From Sphingobium indicum B90A (GTDB lineage: Bacteria > Pseudomonadota > Alphaproteobacteria > Sphingomonadales > Sphingomonadaceae), in NCBI RefSeq assembly GCF_000264945.2, contig NZ_CP013071.1, forward strand, positions 50,001 through 114,000: a stretch of DNA of 64,000 nt. Reading direction: 5' to 3'. Positions within the stretch are counted from its first letter, which is position 1. Each line of letters begins with the position of its first letter. Both the position numbers and the translations under genes were made by a program. Of this stretch, positions 34,378 to 44,440 are shown in pieces. A model generated the notes under the pieces. It did not search any database and was not told the DNA's origin. It saw nothing but the letters and a program-made list of their open reading frames with translations.

Positions 34378-36900
34378 TCAGAGCGCCCGCAGCGCCCGCG
34401 CGGGCCGCACCGACATCAGCGGGATCGACCCCAGCAACCCGATCCCCAGCGTCAGCACCGCCCCCGCGCCCAGCGTCGACAGCACCAGCAGCCAGTCCGG
34501 CGCCCAGTGGAATTCGAATATCCGCACGATCACGAACCACCCCGCCGCCAGCCCCAGCCCCAGCGCCACCAGCGCCAGCACCCCGGCCAGCAGCGCATAT
34601 TCGATCCCCTGCGCCCCCAATATCTGCCAGCGGGTCGCGCCCAGCGTCTTCAATATCACGCTGTCATAGGCCCGCGCCTGCCGCGACGCCGCGATGGCGC
34701 CGATCAGGACGGCGATCCCCGCCAGGATCGCGACCGACCCCGCCAGCACGATGGCGGTCGACATCTGCCCCAGCAGCACCGTGACCTGCGCCACCACATC
34801 CCCCACCGCTATGATCGATATGGAGGGGAAGGCCGCCAGCAGCGTCCGCGCCATCGCCCCTTCCGACGCGCCCTTCATCGTGATCGTCGCGGACAGGCTG
34901 TGCGGCGCGCCGCGCAGCGTGTTGGGGGAAAAGACCATGATGTAGTTGAACCCCATCGTCTCCCAATTCACCTGCCGCAGCGATGCGATGCGCGCCTCCA
35001 TCTCCCGCCCCAGCACCGACACGGTCAGCATGTCGCCGACGCCGACGCCCATCACCTCCGCCGCCTCCCGGTCGAGCGAGACCAGCGGCGGCCCGGCATA
35101 GTCGCGGGGCCACCACCGCCCCTTCACCAGTTCCGATCCTTCGGGCAGCGCGTCGCTATAGGTGACGCCCCGCTCCCCGCGCAGGAACCACGCCCCTTCG
35201 GGCAATTGCTTCAGGTCCGCCACCCGCTGCCCGCCATAGGCGACGATGGTGCCGCGCAGGGTCGGCGCCATATTGACCTTCGCCCCCGGCGCCTCTTGTC
35301 CGACGAGGGCAAGGAATCGGTCTTTGGCGGCGATGGGAATGTCCAACACGAACTGGTCCGGCGCGGTCCGGGGCACGGTGTTGCGGATTTCGGCGCTGAG
35401 GCTCGACTGGATCGCCGCCAGCGTCACGAACAGGGTCAGCCCCAGCCCCAGCGCCACCACCAGCGCCGAAGTCTGCGCGCCCGGCCGGTGCAGATTGGCC
35501 ACCGCCAACCGCGCCAAAGGACGACGCGGCGCGGGCGCCCGCCGCGCCCCATGCCGGACGAGCAGCCCGATCCCGGTCAGCAGCGCCAGCATCGCCGCGA
35601 CCGCGCCCAGCATCGCCGCCGCGAACCACGGCTCCCGCGCCGTGCCCAGCGCCAGTCCCAGCGCAGCCGCCCCCGCCGCCCCCACGGCGATCATGCTCGC
35701 CCGGTCGACGCCGCGCCGCCGGTCCACCGTCTCGCGGAACAGGGCGGCGGCGGGCAGGGTCCGCGCCCGCGCCAATGGCGGCACCGTGAAGATGAAGGCG
35801 ATCAGCAGGCCGTAGAGCGCGCTCGTGACCAGCGGCCAGGGCGCGATGGCGAAACCGGGCTGCACCGGCAATATGTCCCGCATCGCCGTCACCAGACCCA
35901 GCGGCAGCACGACCCCCGCCGCCAGCCCGCAACCGATGGCCAGCACGGCCACCGCGCCGATCTGCATCAGATAGATGCGGGCGATGTCGGCAGAGGAAGC
36001 GCCCAATATCTTCAGCGTCGCAATGCCGTTGCGCTTGATCGCCAGATAGGAGGCTACCCCGTTGCTGACCCCGATCCCCGCTATGGCGAGCGCCGCGAGA
36101 CCGATCAGCGACAGGAATTGCCCCATCCGCTCCAGGAAACGGCTGGTCCCCGGCGCCGCGCCGTCGCGGTCCTTGATTTCGAAACCGGCAGAGGGGAAGG
36201 CGCGCTTCAGCCGGTCCCCCGCCGCCCCGGCATCCCTGCCCGCGCCCAGGCGGATGCGATATTTGCTCTCATACAGGCTGCCCGGCTGGATCAGGCCGCT
36301 GCGCCTGATACCCTCCATGGAGGTGAGCGCGACCGGCCCCAGGGTGAAGCCCTCCCCCACCCGGTCCGGCTCCTCCGCGATGATGTCGCGGATGCGGAAG
36401 GTCGCCGCGCCATAGCGCAGGCCATCGCCCGGCTTCACGTCCAGCCGGTCCGCCAGCGCCTGTCCGATGACCAGCTCATCGGCGCGCATCGGCCCGGCCC
36501 GCCCGCCTTTCAGCACCAGCGCGCCATAAAGCGGATAGGCCCCGTCCACGCCCTTGAGTTCGGTCAGCACGGCGGACGGGCCATTGCCAGCGCCCTGCCC
36601 CACCCGCTGCGCCATCGCCCGCAATCGGATCGTCTCGCTCAGCGCGCCCTCGCGCCGGAAGGCCGCCTTCTCCGCCGCGCCCGCCTCGCGCTGCGACATC
36701 GCCACCTCGACATCGCCGCCCAGCAGCACCTGTCCCTTGCTGGCGATCTCTCCGGTGATCGCGGCGGTCAGGCCGCCGATGGTCGCCAGCGTCGCCACGC
36801 CCAGGAACAGGCAGATGAACAGCAGCCGCAACCCCCGGAAACCGCGATGCAGGTCGCGCCGGGCGATCCGCCAGCAGCCGCGCCAACCCAGCGCCTTCAC
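34378..36900 (-). CDS. FtsX-type ABC transporter permease (YbbP-like)
   Basis: An 840-residue permease with about ten membrane helices and two FtsX-type blocks (GLAALAIAGIGVSNGVASYL around residue 260; VAILAGIAVLIGAIAASRQA near the C-terminus) with large periplasmic domains between. It starts with GTG, overlapping the stop of the ATPase gene (GTGA). Such YbbA/YbbP exporters are often encoded beside a TesA-like esterase, as here, and are thought to move or remodel lipids or cell-envelope compounds; the substrate is not known. Confidence 0.88.
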   Translation of the reverse strand: MKALGWRGCWRIARRDLHRGFRGLRLLFICLFLGVATLATIGGLTAAITGEIASKGQVLLGGDVEVAMSQREAGAAEKAAFRREGALSETIRLRAMAQRVGQGAGNGPSAVLTELKGVDGAYPLYGALVLKGGRAGPMRADELVIGQALADRLDVKPGDGLRYGAATFRIRDIIAEEPDRVGEGFTLGPVALTSMEGIRRSGLIQPGSLYESKYRIRLGAGRDAGAAGDRLKRAFPSAGFEIKDRDGAAPGTSRFLERMGQFLSLIGLAALAIAGIGVSNGVASYLAIKRNGIATLKILGASSADIARIYLMQIGAVAVLAIGCGLAAGVVLPLGLVTAMRDILPVQPGFAIAPWPLVTSALYGLLIAFIFTVPPLARARTLPAAALFRETVDRRRGVDRASMIAVGAAGAAALGLALGTAREPWFAAAMLGAVAAMLALLTGIGLLVRHGARRAPAPRRPLARLAVANLHRPGAQTSALVVALGLGLTLFVTLAAIQSSLSAEIRNTVPRTAPDQFVLDIPIAAKDRFLALVGQEAPGAKVNMAPTLRGTIVAYGGQRVADLKQLPEGAWFLRGERGVTYSDALPEGSELVKGRWWPRDYAGPPLVSLDREAAEVMGVGVGDMLTVSVLGREMEARIASLRQVNWETMGFNYIMVFSPNTLRGAPHSLSATITMKGASEGAMARTLLAAFPSISIIAVGDVVAQVTVLLGQMSTAIVLAGSVAILAGIAVLIGAIAASRQARAYDSVILKTLGATRWQILGAQGIEYALLAGVLALVALGLGLAAGWFVIVRIFEFHWAPDWLLVLSTLGAGAVLTLGIGLLGSIPLMSVRPARALRAL

Positions 36901-37598
36901 GGCCTGCGATCCGCGACGATCGACCCGTCGCGCATCTCCACGATGCGGTCGCACCGCGCCGCGAGGCTGGGATCATGGGTGATGATCACCAATGTCGCGC
37001 CGTTCGCGGCCCGCCGGGCGAACAGCAGTTCGACGATGGACCCGCTGGTCGCCCCGTCCAGATTGCCCGTCGGCTCGTCGGCGAAGAGGATGTCCGGCCC
37101 CGGCGCGACAGCGCGGGCGATGGCCGCGCGCTGCTGCTCGCCCCCCGAAAGCTGCGCCGGATAATGGTGCAGCCGGTGCCCCAGCCCCACCGCCGCCAGT
37201 TCGTCCGCGGCGCGGGCGAAGGCGTCGGCAAAGCCCGCCAGTTCCAGCGGCACGGCGACATTCTCCACCGCCGTCATGGTCGGCAGCAGGTGGAAGCTCT
37301 GCAATATGATGCCCACGCGCCCGCGCCTCGCCCGCGCCAGCGCATCCTCGTCCAGCGGCCCATAATCGATCCCGGCGACCCGCACGTCGCCGCCGCTGGC
37401 GCGCTCCAGCCCCGACAATATCGCCATCAGCGACGATTTGCCCGACCCCGACGGACCCAGGATCGCCAGGCTCTCGCCCTTCGGGATGGAAAGGTCGACG
37501 CCCCTCAATATCTGCGTCGGCGCTTCGCGGGTGCCGAGCGAAAGGGTGACATTGCGCGCTTCAATCGCAATATGGGCAAGGGAGGACGAACCGTGCAT
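36897..37598 (-). CDS. ABC transporter ATPase subunit (YbbA-like)
   Basis: A 233-residue ATPase with Walker A GPSGSGKSS, the signature LSGGEQQRAAIARA and Walker B ILFADEPTGNLD, of the LolD/YbbA type that pairs with FtsX-like permeases. The start at 37598 is taken because longer forms would run into the divergent tesA gene starting at 37615. The divergent genes are 16 bases apart, so their promoters overlap each other's coding ends. Confidence 0.88.
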   Translation of the reverse strand: MHGSSSLAHIAIEARNVTLSLGTREAPTQILRGVDLSIPKGESLAILGPSGSGKSSLMAILSGLERASGGDVRVAGIDYGPLDEDALARARRGRVGIILQSFHLLPTMTAVENVAVPLELAGFADAFARAADELAAVGLGHRLHHYPAQLSGGEQQRAAIARAVAPGPDILFADEPTGNLDGATSGSIVELLFARRAANGATLVIITHDPSLAARCDRIVEMRDGSIVADRRP

Positions 37599-37614
37599 CG
37601 GCGAAAGGAACCCC

Positions 37615-38316
37615 ATGAAGGCGGGAAGACGGTCAATATATGTGGGCGCGGCGGCGATTGTGCAATTGCTCACCGCCTGTTCGGGCGAACCGGCCGCAGA
37701 CAATCATGCCGCGCCGTCCGTTCAGGCCGGTAACGCGGCTGCCCCGGTCGCGGACGGCAAGCTGGTGCTGGCCTTCGGCGACAGCCTCTATGCGGGCTAT
37801 GGCGTGGCCCAGAATGAAAGCTTCCCCTTCCGCCTGGAACAGGCGCTGAAGGCGCAGGGGCTGGCGGTTCAGGTCCGCAATGCCGGGGTCTCCGGCGAAA
37901 CCTCCTTGGGCGGCCTGCAGCGCCTGGCCTTCACGCTGGACGGCCTGCCGCGCAAGCCCGACCTGCTGCTGCTGGACCTGGGCGGCAACGACATGCTGCG
38001 CGGACTGCCGCCGGAGGACAGCGAGAAGAATCTGCGCGCCATATTGGACGAACTGAAACGGCGGCAGATCCCCGTGCTGCTCACCGGCATGCTGGCCGCG
38101 CCGAATATGGGCAAGGATTATGGCGCGAAGTTCGACGCCATCTATCCCCGGCTGGCGAAGGATTACGGCCTGCCGCTCTACCCCTTCTTCCTGGACGGCG
38201 TGATCGGCGATCCCAAGCTGATGCAGGCCGATTCCATCCACCCCAATCCCGCCGGGGTGAACATCGTCGTCGGCAGGATCGCGCCGGTCGTCGCGGGCTT
38301 GCTCAAGGACGCATAA
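37615..38316 (+). CDS. tesA: TesA-like GDSL lipase/arylesterase, predicted lipoprotein
   Basis: A 233-residue SGNH hydrolase. The N-terminal leader ends in LLTACSGE, a lipobox, so the protein is probably a lipoprotein. Block I FGDSLYAGYGV carries the catalytic Ser, GGNDMLRG is the Gly/Asn oxyanion block and DSIHPNPAG holds the Asp and His. These enzymes cleave thioesters or aryl and lysophospholipid esters in the periplasm. It is divergent from the YbbAP-like exporter genes, an arrangement common in Proteobacteria. AAAGGAA lies 5-9 bases before the ATG. Confidence 0.9.
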   Translation: MKAGRRSIYVGAAAIVQLLTACSGEPAADNHAAPSVQAGNAAAPVADGKLVLAFGDSLYAGYGVAQNESFPFRLEQALKAQGLAVQVRNAGVSGETSLGGLQRLAFTLDGLPRKPDLLLLDLGGNDMLRGLPPEDSEKNLRAILDELKRRQIPVLLTGMLAAPNMGKDYGAKFDAIYPRLAKDYGLPLYPFFLDGVIGDPKLMQADSIHPNPAGVNIVVGRIAPVVAGLLKDA

Positions 38317-38321
38317 ACGCG

Positions 38322-38349
38322 CCGTGTTCCTGCGCAGGCAGGAACACGG
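38322..38349. terminator. Palindromic hairpin between tesA and putA
   Basis: CCGTGTTCCTGC-GCAG-GCAGGAACACGG is a 12-base perfect stem. It shares its core with the hairpin at 34340. It should terminate both convergent transcripts. Confidence 0.7.
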
Positions 38350-38427
38350 TTCCGCCGTCAGTTCATTGGCGCAACCGTCTGATCTGGCCCCTGCCTGCGC
38401 AGGAGCATCTTGCCCTTTAACCAGCCC

Positions 38428-41400
38428 TCATCCGATCATCATCAGGCTCGCATTCCCACCGGCGGCCGTCGTGTTGATGGAGGTCGACACCTCCTCCAGC
38501 AGCCAGTGGAGCGGATACATCCCATCCGCCCCCGCCGCATGGACGCTGACGACCGGCCCCGGCAGGCCGGCCACGTCCCGAACCGCCGCGCCGATCCGCC
38601 CGGCATCGCCCTCTACCAGCACCGCCCCCAGCGGCCCTTCCGGCCGAGACGCGAAATGCGCGGCGATATGCGGGGGCAATCCCCGCGGCAGCGCCATGTC
38701 CTGCAGCACCCCGCGATTGCCCGTCGCCAGCACCGCCGCCATCTGCCCCAAAAGGCCCTGCCGCGTCGCGGGCCGCATCCCGATCCATCCGCGGGGATGC
38801 AACGCATAGAGGTTGCGCTCCCCCACCGGCCCCGGCAGCGCCATCTCCACCCCCAGCGCCGAGGCATCGCCGCAGCGCCGCGCCATGGCCGAAGCCTCCG
38901 CCTCGCCCTCCGCCGCCAGCCAGTCGGCGAAATCGGCGAGCGCCGACGGGAACGAACCGGCCCGCCCGGCAAAGGCCGGCGGCACGCGCACAAGCCGCCC
39001 CAGATAGAGCGGCCCGCCCGCCTTGGGTCCGGTTCCCGACAGCCCGCGCCCGCCAAAGGGCTGCACCCCCACGATGGCGCCGATCACATTGCGGTTCACA
39101 TAGAGATTGCCCGCCTTCACCCGCCCCGTCACCTGGGCGACGGTATCGTCCAGCCGCGTATGCAGGCCGAAGGTCAGGCCATAGCCGGTCGCGTTGATCG
39201 CATCCACCAGCGCGTCCAGCCCTGCGCGGGGGAAGCGGATGACGTGCAGCACCGGCCCGAACACCTCCCGCCGCAACTGCGCGATGTCGTCGATCTCGAT
39301 GATCGTCGGCGGCACGAAGCTGCCATGCGCGCTTTCCTCCGGCAATGGCTGCTGCTCCACCGCGCAGCGCAGGGCGCGCATCGCCTCTATGTGCCGCCCG
39401 ATTCCTTCCTGCGCCTCGTCGGTGATGACCGGCCCGATGTCGACCGCCAGCCGGTCGGTCCGCCCGATGCGCAATTCCCTGAGCGCCCCCTTCAGCATCG
39501 CCAGCGTCCGGTCCGCCACATCCTCCTGCAGGCAGAGGATGCGCAGCGCCGAACAGCGCTGCCCCGCGCTGTCGAAGGCGGAGGCGATGACATCCGCCAC
39601 CACCTGTTCCGCCAGCGCGGAGCTGTCGACGATCATCGCATTCTGCCCGCCCGTCTCCGCGACCAGCGGAATGGGCCTGCCCGAAGCGGAGAGGCGCGAG
39701 GCCAGTTGCCGCTGGATCAGCCGCGCCACCTCGGTCGATCCGGTGAACAGCACTCCTGCGGTTTGCGGCGCCGCCACCAGCGCCGCGCCGATCTCCCCCG
39801 CGCCGGGCACAAGCTGCAACGCATCGCCCGGCACCCCAGCCTCGTGCAGCAGGCGAACCGCCTCCGCCGCGATCAGCGGGGTTTCCTCGGCGGGCTTGGC
39901 CAGCACCGCATTGCCCGCGACCAGCGCCGCCGCCACCTGGCCGGTGAAGATCGCCAGCGGGAAATTCCAGGGCGAAATGCACACCACCGGCCCCAAAGGC
40001 TCCTGCGCCGGGCCGAAGGTCGACCGCGCCTGCGCCGCATAATAGCGCAGGAAATCGATCGCCTCCCGCACTTCGGCAATGGCGTTGGGCAGCGACTTGC
40101 CCGCCTCCCGCACGATCAGGCCCAGCAGGATCGGCATGCGCGCCTGCATCGCGTCGGCCGCCCGCTCCAATATCGCGGCGCGTTCCGTCACGGGCGCCCT
40201 CGCCCAGCCGCTTCCGTCCGCCCGCGCGACCGCCGCCCGCGCAAAATCCGTCGACGCCTCGAACACCGTCCCCACGACATCGCGCCGGTCGGCGGGGTTG
40301 AGCACGGGCCGCGCCGCGCCCTCCCCGCCCTCCGGCCGGGCCGTCCAGCCGATCTGCGCGCTTTCCGCCAGCGCCCGCGTCAGCATGGCCAGCGCATTTT
40401 CATCGCTGAGGTCGATCCCGTCGGAATTGCGCCGGTCGGGATAAAGCCCGGACGGCAGGGCGATGTCCGCATGCCGCGCCCCCGGATGCGGCATCGCCCG
40501 CACCTGCTCGACCGGGTCGGCGATCATCTCCTCCACCGGCACCGCCGGATCGGCGATGCGGTGCACGAAGGAGCTGTTCGCGCCATTTTCCAGCAGCCGC
40601 CGCACCAGATAGGCCAGCAGCGTCTCATGCGTGCCGACCGGCGCGTAGATGCGGCAGGGCCGGTCGAGATCGCCCTTCCCCACCACCTGCTCGTACAGCG
40701 GCTCGCCCATGCCGTGCAGGCACTGATATTCATAATCGCCCAGCGTGAAATCATGCCCCGCCAGATGATGGACCGTCGCCAGCGTCTGCGCGTTATGCGT
40801 CGCGAATTGCGGAAACACCCGGTCCCGCGCCGCCAGCAGCTTCCTCGCGCAGGCGATATAGGCGACGTCGGTATGGACTTTGCGCGTATAGACCGGGAAA
40901 TCGGCCAGCCCGTCGACCTGCGCCCGCTTGATCTCCGCGTCCCAATAGGCGCCCTTGACCAGCCGCACCATGATCCGCCGCCCGGCCCGCCCGGCCAGAT
41001 CGACGATCCAGTCGATCACGAAGGGGCAGCGCTTGCCATAGGCCTGCACCACGAAGCCCAGCCCGTTCCACCCCGCAAGCTCCGGGTCCAGCGCCAGACT
41101 CTCCAGCAGGTCGAGCGACAATTCGAGCCGATCCGCCTCCTCCGCATCGATGTTGAGTCCGATGTCATAGCCGCGGGCGAGCAACGCCAGCTCCTTCACC
41201 CGCGGCAGCAATTCCCCCATGACCCGCTCCGCCTGTGCGCGGGAATAACGCGGATGCAGCGCCGACAGCTTGATCGAAATGCCCGGCCCCGCATAGACGC
41301 CGCGCCCGGCCGACGCCCGGCCGATGGCATGGATCGCCTGCCGGTAATCCTCCAGGTAGCGCGCCGCGTCCGCCGCCGTCGCCGCCGCTTCGCCCAGCAT

Positions 41401-42039
41401 GTCATAGCTGTACTGGAAGCCCTTGGCCTCCTGCGCCCGCGCCCGCTTCAGCGCTTCGCCGATGGTCTCGCCGGTCACGAACTGCTCGCCCATCATCCGC
41501 ATGGCGAGGTCGACGCCGCGCCGGATCACCGGCTCGCCCAGCCGCGCCACCAGCCGCGTCAGCGCCGCGCCGAGGCCCCGGTCATCGACGCTGCCGACCA
41601 GCTTGCCCGTCACCACCAGCCCCCAGGTCGCCGCATTGACGAACAGCGACCTGCCGCCGCCCAGATGCCCGCCCCAGTCGCCGTCGGCGATCTTGTCGCG
41701 GATCAGCGCATCGCGGGTCGCATCGTCGGGAATGCGCAGCAGCGCTTCGGCCAGGCACATCAGCGCCACGCCCTCCTGGCTGGAGAGCGAATATTCCTGC
41801 ACCAGCGCCTCGACCCCGCTGCCCTTGCCATTGGCGCGCAGCGTCGTCACCAGCCTGCGCGCCATGTCCCGCACTCCACGCCGCATGGCGTCGGGCAGCG
41901 CGGCGGCTTCCAGCAGGGGCGCCATGCACTCCGCTTCGTCGCGGCGATAGGCGGCGGTGATCGCCTGGCGGAGCGGCGACTGAGGCCGGATGACAGGGGC
42001 GAAATCGGTGAAGGGGGGCGGGTTCGTCATGCGCGCCAT
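38428..42039 (-). CDS. putA: Bifunctional proline dehydrogenase / P5C dehydrogenase
   Basis: A 1203-residue flavoprotein converting proline to glutamate. Residues about 170-450 form the FAD-dependent proline-dehydrogenase barrel (VMGELLPRVKELALLARGYD; LVKGAYWDAEIKRAQVDG). The C-terminal half is an aldehyde dehydrogenase with ISPWNFPLAIFTGQVAAAL, LFTGSTEVARL, the catalytic Glu in VAETGGQNAMIVDSS and the Cys in GQRCSALRILCLQ. It lacks the N-terminal ribbon-helix-helix of the E. coli enzyme, so it is probably not its own repressor. Starts at 42039 or 42030 are possible. Confidence 0.93.
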   Translation of the reverse strand: MARMTNPPPFTDFAPVIRPQSPLRQAITAAYRRDEAECMAPLLEAAALPDAMRRGVRDMARRLVTTLRANGKGSGVEALVQEYSLSSQEGVALMCLAEALLRIPDDATRDALIRDKIADGDWGGHLGGGRSLFVNAATWGLVVTGKLVGSVDDRGLGAALTRLVARLGEPVIRRGVDLAMRMMGEQFVTGETIGEALKRARAQEAKGFQYSYDMLGEAAATAADAARYLEDYRQAIHAIGRASAGRGVYAGPGISIKLSALHPRYSRAQAERVMGELLPRVKELALLARGYDIGLNIDAEEADRLELSLDLLESLALDPELAGWNGLGFVVQAYGKRCPFVIDWIVDLAGRAGRRIMVRLVKGAYWDAEIKRAQVDGLADFPVYTRKVHTDVAYIACARKLLAARDRVFPQFATHNAQTLATVHHLAGHDFTLGDYEYQCLHGMGEPLYEQVVGKGDLDRPCRIYAPVGTHETLLAYLVRRLLENGANSSFVHRIADPAVPVEEMIADPVEQVRAMPHPGARHADIALPSGLYPDRRNSDGIDLSDENALAMLTRALAESAQIGWTARPEGGEGAARPVLNPADRRDVVGTVFEASTDFARAAVARADGSGWARAPVTERAAILERAADAMQARMPILLGLIVREAGKSLPNAIAEVREAIDFLRYYAAQARSTFGPAQEPLGPVVCISPWNFPLAIFTGQVAAALVAGNAVLAKPAEETPLIAAEAVRLLHEAGVPGDALQLVPGAGEIGAALVAAPQTAGVLFTGSTEVARLIQRQLASRLSASGRPIPLVAETGGQNAMIVDSSALAEQVVADVIASAFDSAGQRCSALRILCLQEDVADRTLAMLKGALRELRIGRTDRLAVDIGPVITDEAQEGIGRHIEAMRALRCAVEQQPLPEESAHGSFVPPTIIEIDDIAQLRREVFGPVLHVIRFPRAGLDALVDAINATGYGLTFGLHTRLDDTVAQVTGRVKAGNLYVNRNVIGAIVGVQPFGGRGLSGTGPKAGGPLYLGRLVRVPPAFAGRAGSFPSALADFADWLAAEGEAEASAMARRCGDASALGVEMALPGPVGERNLYALHPRGWIGMRPATRQGLLGQMAAVLATGNRGVLQDMALPRGLPPHIAAHFASRPEGPLGAVLVEGDAGRIGAAVRDVAGLPGPVVSVHAAGADGMYPLHWLLEEVSTSINTTAAGGNASLMMIG

Positions 42040-42170
42040 GATAGGGAAATCATGGCATGCAATCCGACTTATGAACAGCGGATGCCAAGGAGATAAGCCT
42101 TATTGCAGCGGTATTTTCAGCCAAATCGACTATCCTGACCAGCCTAAAACGGACGAAAATCCGCCTGCCG

Positions 42171-42311
42171 TCAATCCTCGTCGATCAGGATGCGCACCGC
42201 CGCCCCGTCCGTGTCCTCGAACTGGCCATTGCCCAGCGCCCAGAAAAAGGCCGCCAGCCCCAGCAGCCCCAGTCCAAGCGCAATCGGAATCAACAGGCTG
42301 AGACCCGTCAT
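42171..42311 (-). CDS. ccoS: cbb3 oxidase assembly protein CcoS
   Basis: A 46-residue single-helix protein beginning MTGLSLLIPIALGLGLLGLA and ending RILIDED. This matches the CcoS family, which is needed for cofactor insertion into cbb3 oxidase. Its ATG overlaps the stop of ccoI (ATGA). Its length and position at the end of the ccoGHIS set support the call. Confidence 0.85.
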   Translation of the reverse strand: MTGLSLLIPIALGLGLLGLAAFFWALGNGQFEDTDGAAVRILIDED

Positions 42312-44440
42312 TTCGCGACTCCTTTCAGACGCAGCGCATTGGCGATGACGATCAGCGAGGATGTCGACATGGCGACCGCCGCGACCAGCGGCGTCACCTT
42401 CCCCGCCATGGCGAGCGGCACCGCCAGCAGATTATAGCCGATGGCCAGCGCGAAATTCTGCTTCACCACGGCCACGGTCCGCCGCGCCGCATGCACGGCC
42501 AGAGCCACCGGCGCCAGCCTGTCGCCCAGGAACACGGCGTCGGCGGCAAGCTGGCTGGCGTCGCTGGCGGAGGCGGGGGCCATGCTGGCATGCCCCGCCG
42601 CCAGAGCCGGGCCGTCGTTCAGCCCGTCCCCGACCATCAGCACCTTCTCGCCCCGGGCCTTCAGCCGCCCGATCAGCGCCAGCTTGTCGGCGGGGCGCAG
42701 ATGGCCGATGGCGGTGGCGCCGGTCGTCCGGGCGATCTCCTCCAGCGCTTCGGGCCGGTCGCCGCTGGCGATCAGCACCTTCGTCCCCATGCCGCGCAGC
42801 GCGTCCAGCGTCTCCGCCGCATCGGGCCGCAGCGCGTCGGCGAAGCCCAGCAGCGTGGCCTGATCGCCGCGCCGATATTCCGCCGCCAGCCCGAACAGGT
42901 TGACCAGGCTGCGCGGCCGCGCCAGCGACACGGCCACGCCCTGATAGTCCCCGAACACGCCCTCCCCCGCCACTTCGCGGACATTGTCGAGCACAGCAGG
43001 CGCCACCCCCCGCGCCTCCAGCGCCTGCCGTAGCGCAACGCTCAGCGGATGGCGCGAGGCCCGCGACAGCGCCAGCAGGATCGCCCGGTCGTCGCGCCAC
43101 AGGCGGCGCAGCCCCTGCGGCACCGGGCGGCCCAGCGTCAGCGTGCCGGTCTTGTCGAACACGGCTTCGCTCACCTCCGCCAGCCGCTCCAGCGCCGACC
43201 CGTCCTTCACCAGCACGCCCCGCCGCATCAGCGCGCCGCAGGCGACGATCTGCGCGGCGGGCACCGCCAGCCCCAAGGCGCAAGGACAGGTGATCAGCAG
43301 CACCGCCACCGCGATCAGCAACGCCTGATGCACGCCCGCCCCGGCGATCATCCACCCCGCGAAGGACAGCGCCGCCAGCAGATGGACGCAGGGCGCATAG
43401 AGCCGCGCCGCCCGGTCGGCCAGCCGCACATAGCGCGACTTGCCCTGCGCAGCCTCCTCCATCAGCCGGGCGATGTCGGCGATGACCGTATCGGCCCCCG
43501 CCGCCGTCACCTCCACCCGGATCGGCCCGTCGACATTGAGCGCGCCCGCCTGCACGGCATCGCCCGGATGCACCCGCACCGGCGCGCTTTCCCCGGTCAG
43601 GAAGGCGATGTCGAGGCCGCTTTCGCCCTCCGTCACGCGCCCGTCGGCGGCCAGCCTTTCGCCCGCCGCCACCAATATCGTCATGCCGGGGCGCAGCGCG
43701 TCCGCCCGCGTCCACCGGCTGCCCCCGTCCGCCTCCAGCACCAGCGCGCCCGGCGCGGTCTGCTTCAGCAGCGCCGCCACCCCCGCCCGCGCCCGCCCGC
43801 GCATCATGCTGTCCAGCGCCCGCCCGGCCAGCAGGAAGAACAGCAGCATCACCGCCCCGTCGAACCAGGCATGCGCCCCGCCGGTGACGGTCTCATACAG
43901 GCTCATTCCGGTGGTCAGCAGCACGCCGATGCTGATCGGCACGTCCATGTTCGTCCGCCCATGCCGCACCGCCGCCCAGGCCGACCGGAAGAAGGGCTGG
44001 CCCGCATAGGCCACCGTCGGCAGCGCGATCAACGCGGAGAGCCAGTGGAACATCCCCCGCGTCGCCCCGGCCGCCCCGGACCAGACCGACACCGACAGCA
44101 GCATGATGTTCATCGCCGCGAAGCCCGCCACCACCAGCGCCCGCGTCAGGCGGCGACTTTCCGCCGCCGCCACGTCCAGCCCCGCATCGGCCAGCGGCTC
44201 CGCCTCGAACCCCAGGGCGGCGATGGTGGCGCGCAGGTCGGGCGGCGTCAACGCCGGATCGTGCCGGATGGCGACCCGCTTCGCCCCCATATTGACTCGC
44301 GCAGAGATGATGCCGGGCTGGCGGGGCAATCCTTCCTCGATTTTCGCGATGCAGCTCACGCAATGGATGCCGGGGACGGCGAACAGGCTTTCGACCGCCT
44401 CTTCCGCCACCGGATCGGCGATCAGCGCTTTCGTGGCCAT
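42308..44440 (-). CDS. ccoI: Copper-transporting P-type ATPase of the cbb3 oxidase locus
   Basis: A 710-residue P-type ATPase. It has an N-terminal heavy-metal domain (GIHCVSCIAKIEEG, a CxxC site), the membrane CPC motif in LLITCPCALGLAVP, the phosphorylated Asp in FDKTGTLTLG and VMVGDGLNDGPAL. The lack of a long second metal domain and its place next to fixH, ccoG and ccoS identify the CcoI/FixI type, which supplies copper for CcoN. The ATG at 44440 overlaps the fixH stop in an ATGA. Confidence 0.92.
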   Translation of the reverse strand: MATKALIADPVAEEAVESLFAVPGIHCVSCIAKIEEGLPRQPGIISARVNMGAKRVAIRHDPALTPPDLRATIAALGFEAEPLADAGLDVAAAESRRLTRALVVAGFAAMNIMLLSVSVWSGAAGATRGMFHWLSALIALPTVAYAGQPFFRSAWAAVRHGRTNMDVPISIGVLLTTGMSLYETVTGGAHAWFDGAVMLLFFLLAGRALDSMMRGRARAGVAALLKQTAPGALVLEADGGSRWTRADALRPGMTILVAAGERLAADGRVTEGESGLDIAFLTGESAPVRVHPGDAVQAGALNVDGPIRVEVTAAGADTVIADIARLMEEAAQGKSRYVRLADRAARLYAPCVHLLAALSFAGWMIAGAGVHQALLIAVAVLLITCPCALGLAVPAAQIVACGALMRRGVLVKDGSALERLAEVSEAVFDKTGTLTLGRPVPQGLRRLWRDDRAILLALSRASRHPLSVALRQALEARGVAPAVLDNVREVAGEGVFGDYQGVAVSLARPRSLVNLFGLAAEYRRGDQATLLGFADALRPDAAETLDALRGMGTKVLIASGDRPEALEEIARTTGATAIGHLRPADKLALIGRLKARGEKVLMVGDGLNDGPALAAGHASMAPASASDASQLAADAVFLGDRLAPVALAVHAARRTVAVVKQNFALAIGYNLLAVPLAMAGKVTPLVAAVAMSTSSLIVIANALRLKGVAK

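Noticed and set aside
34339..37164. 941-codon plus-strand frame opposite the ABC permease
   Set aside because: Composition dominated by Arg, Gln, His and Pro; shadow of the permease and ATPase genes.
38410..42096. 1228-codon plus-strand frame opposite putA
   Set aside because: Arg/His/Pro-rich sequence with no family features, complementary to putA along its whole length.
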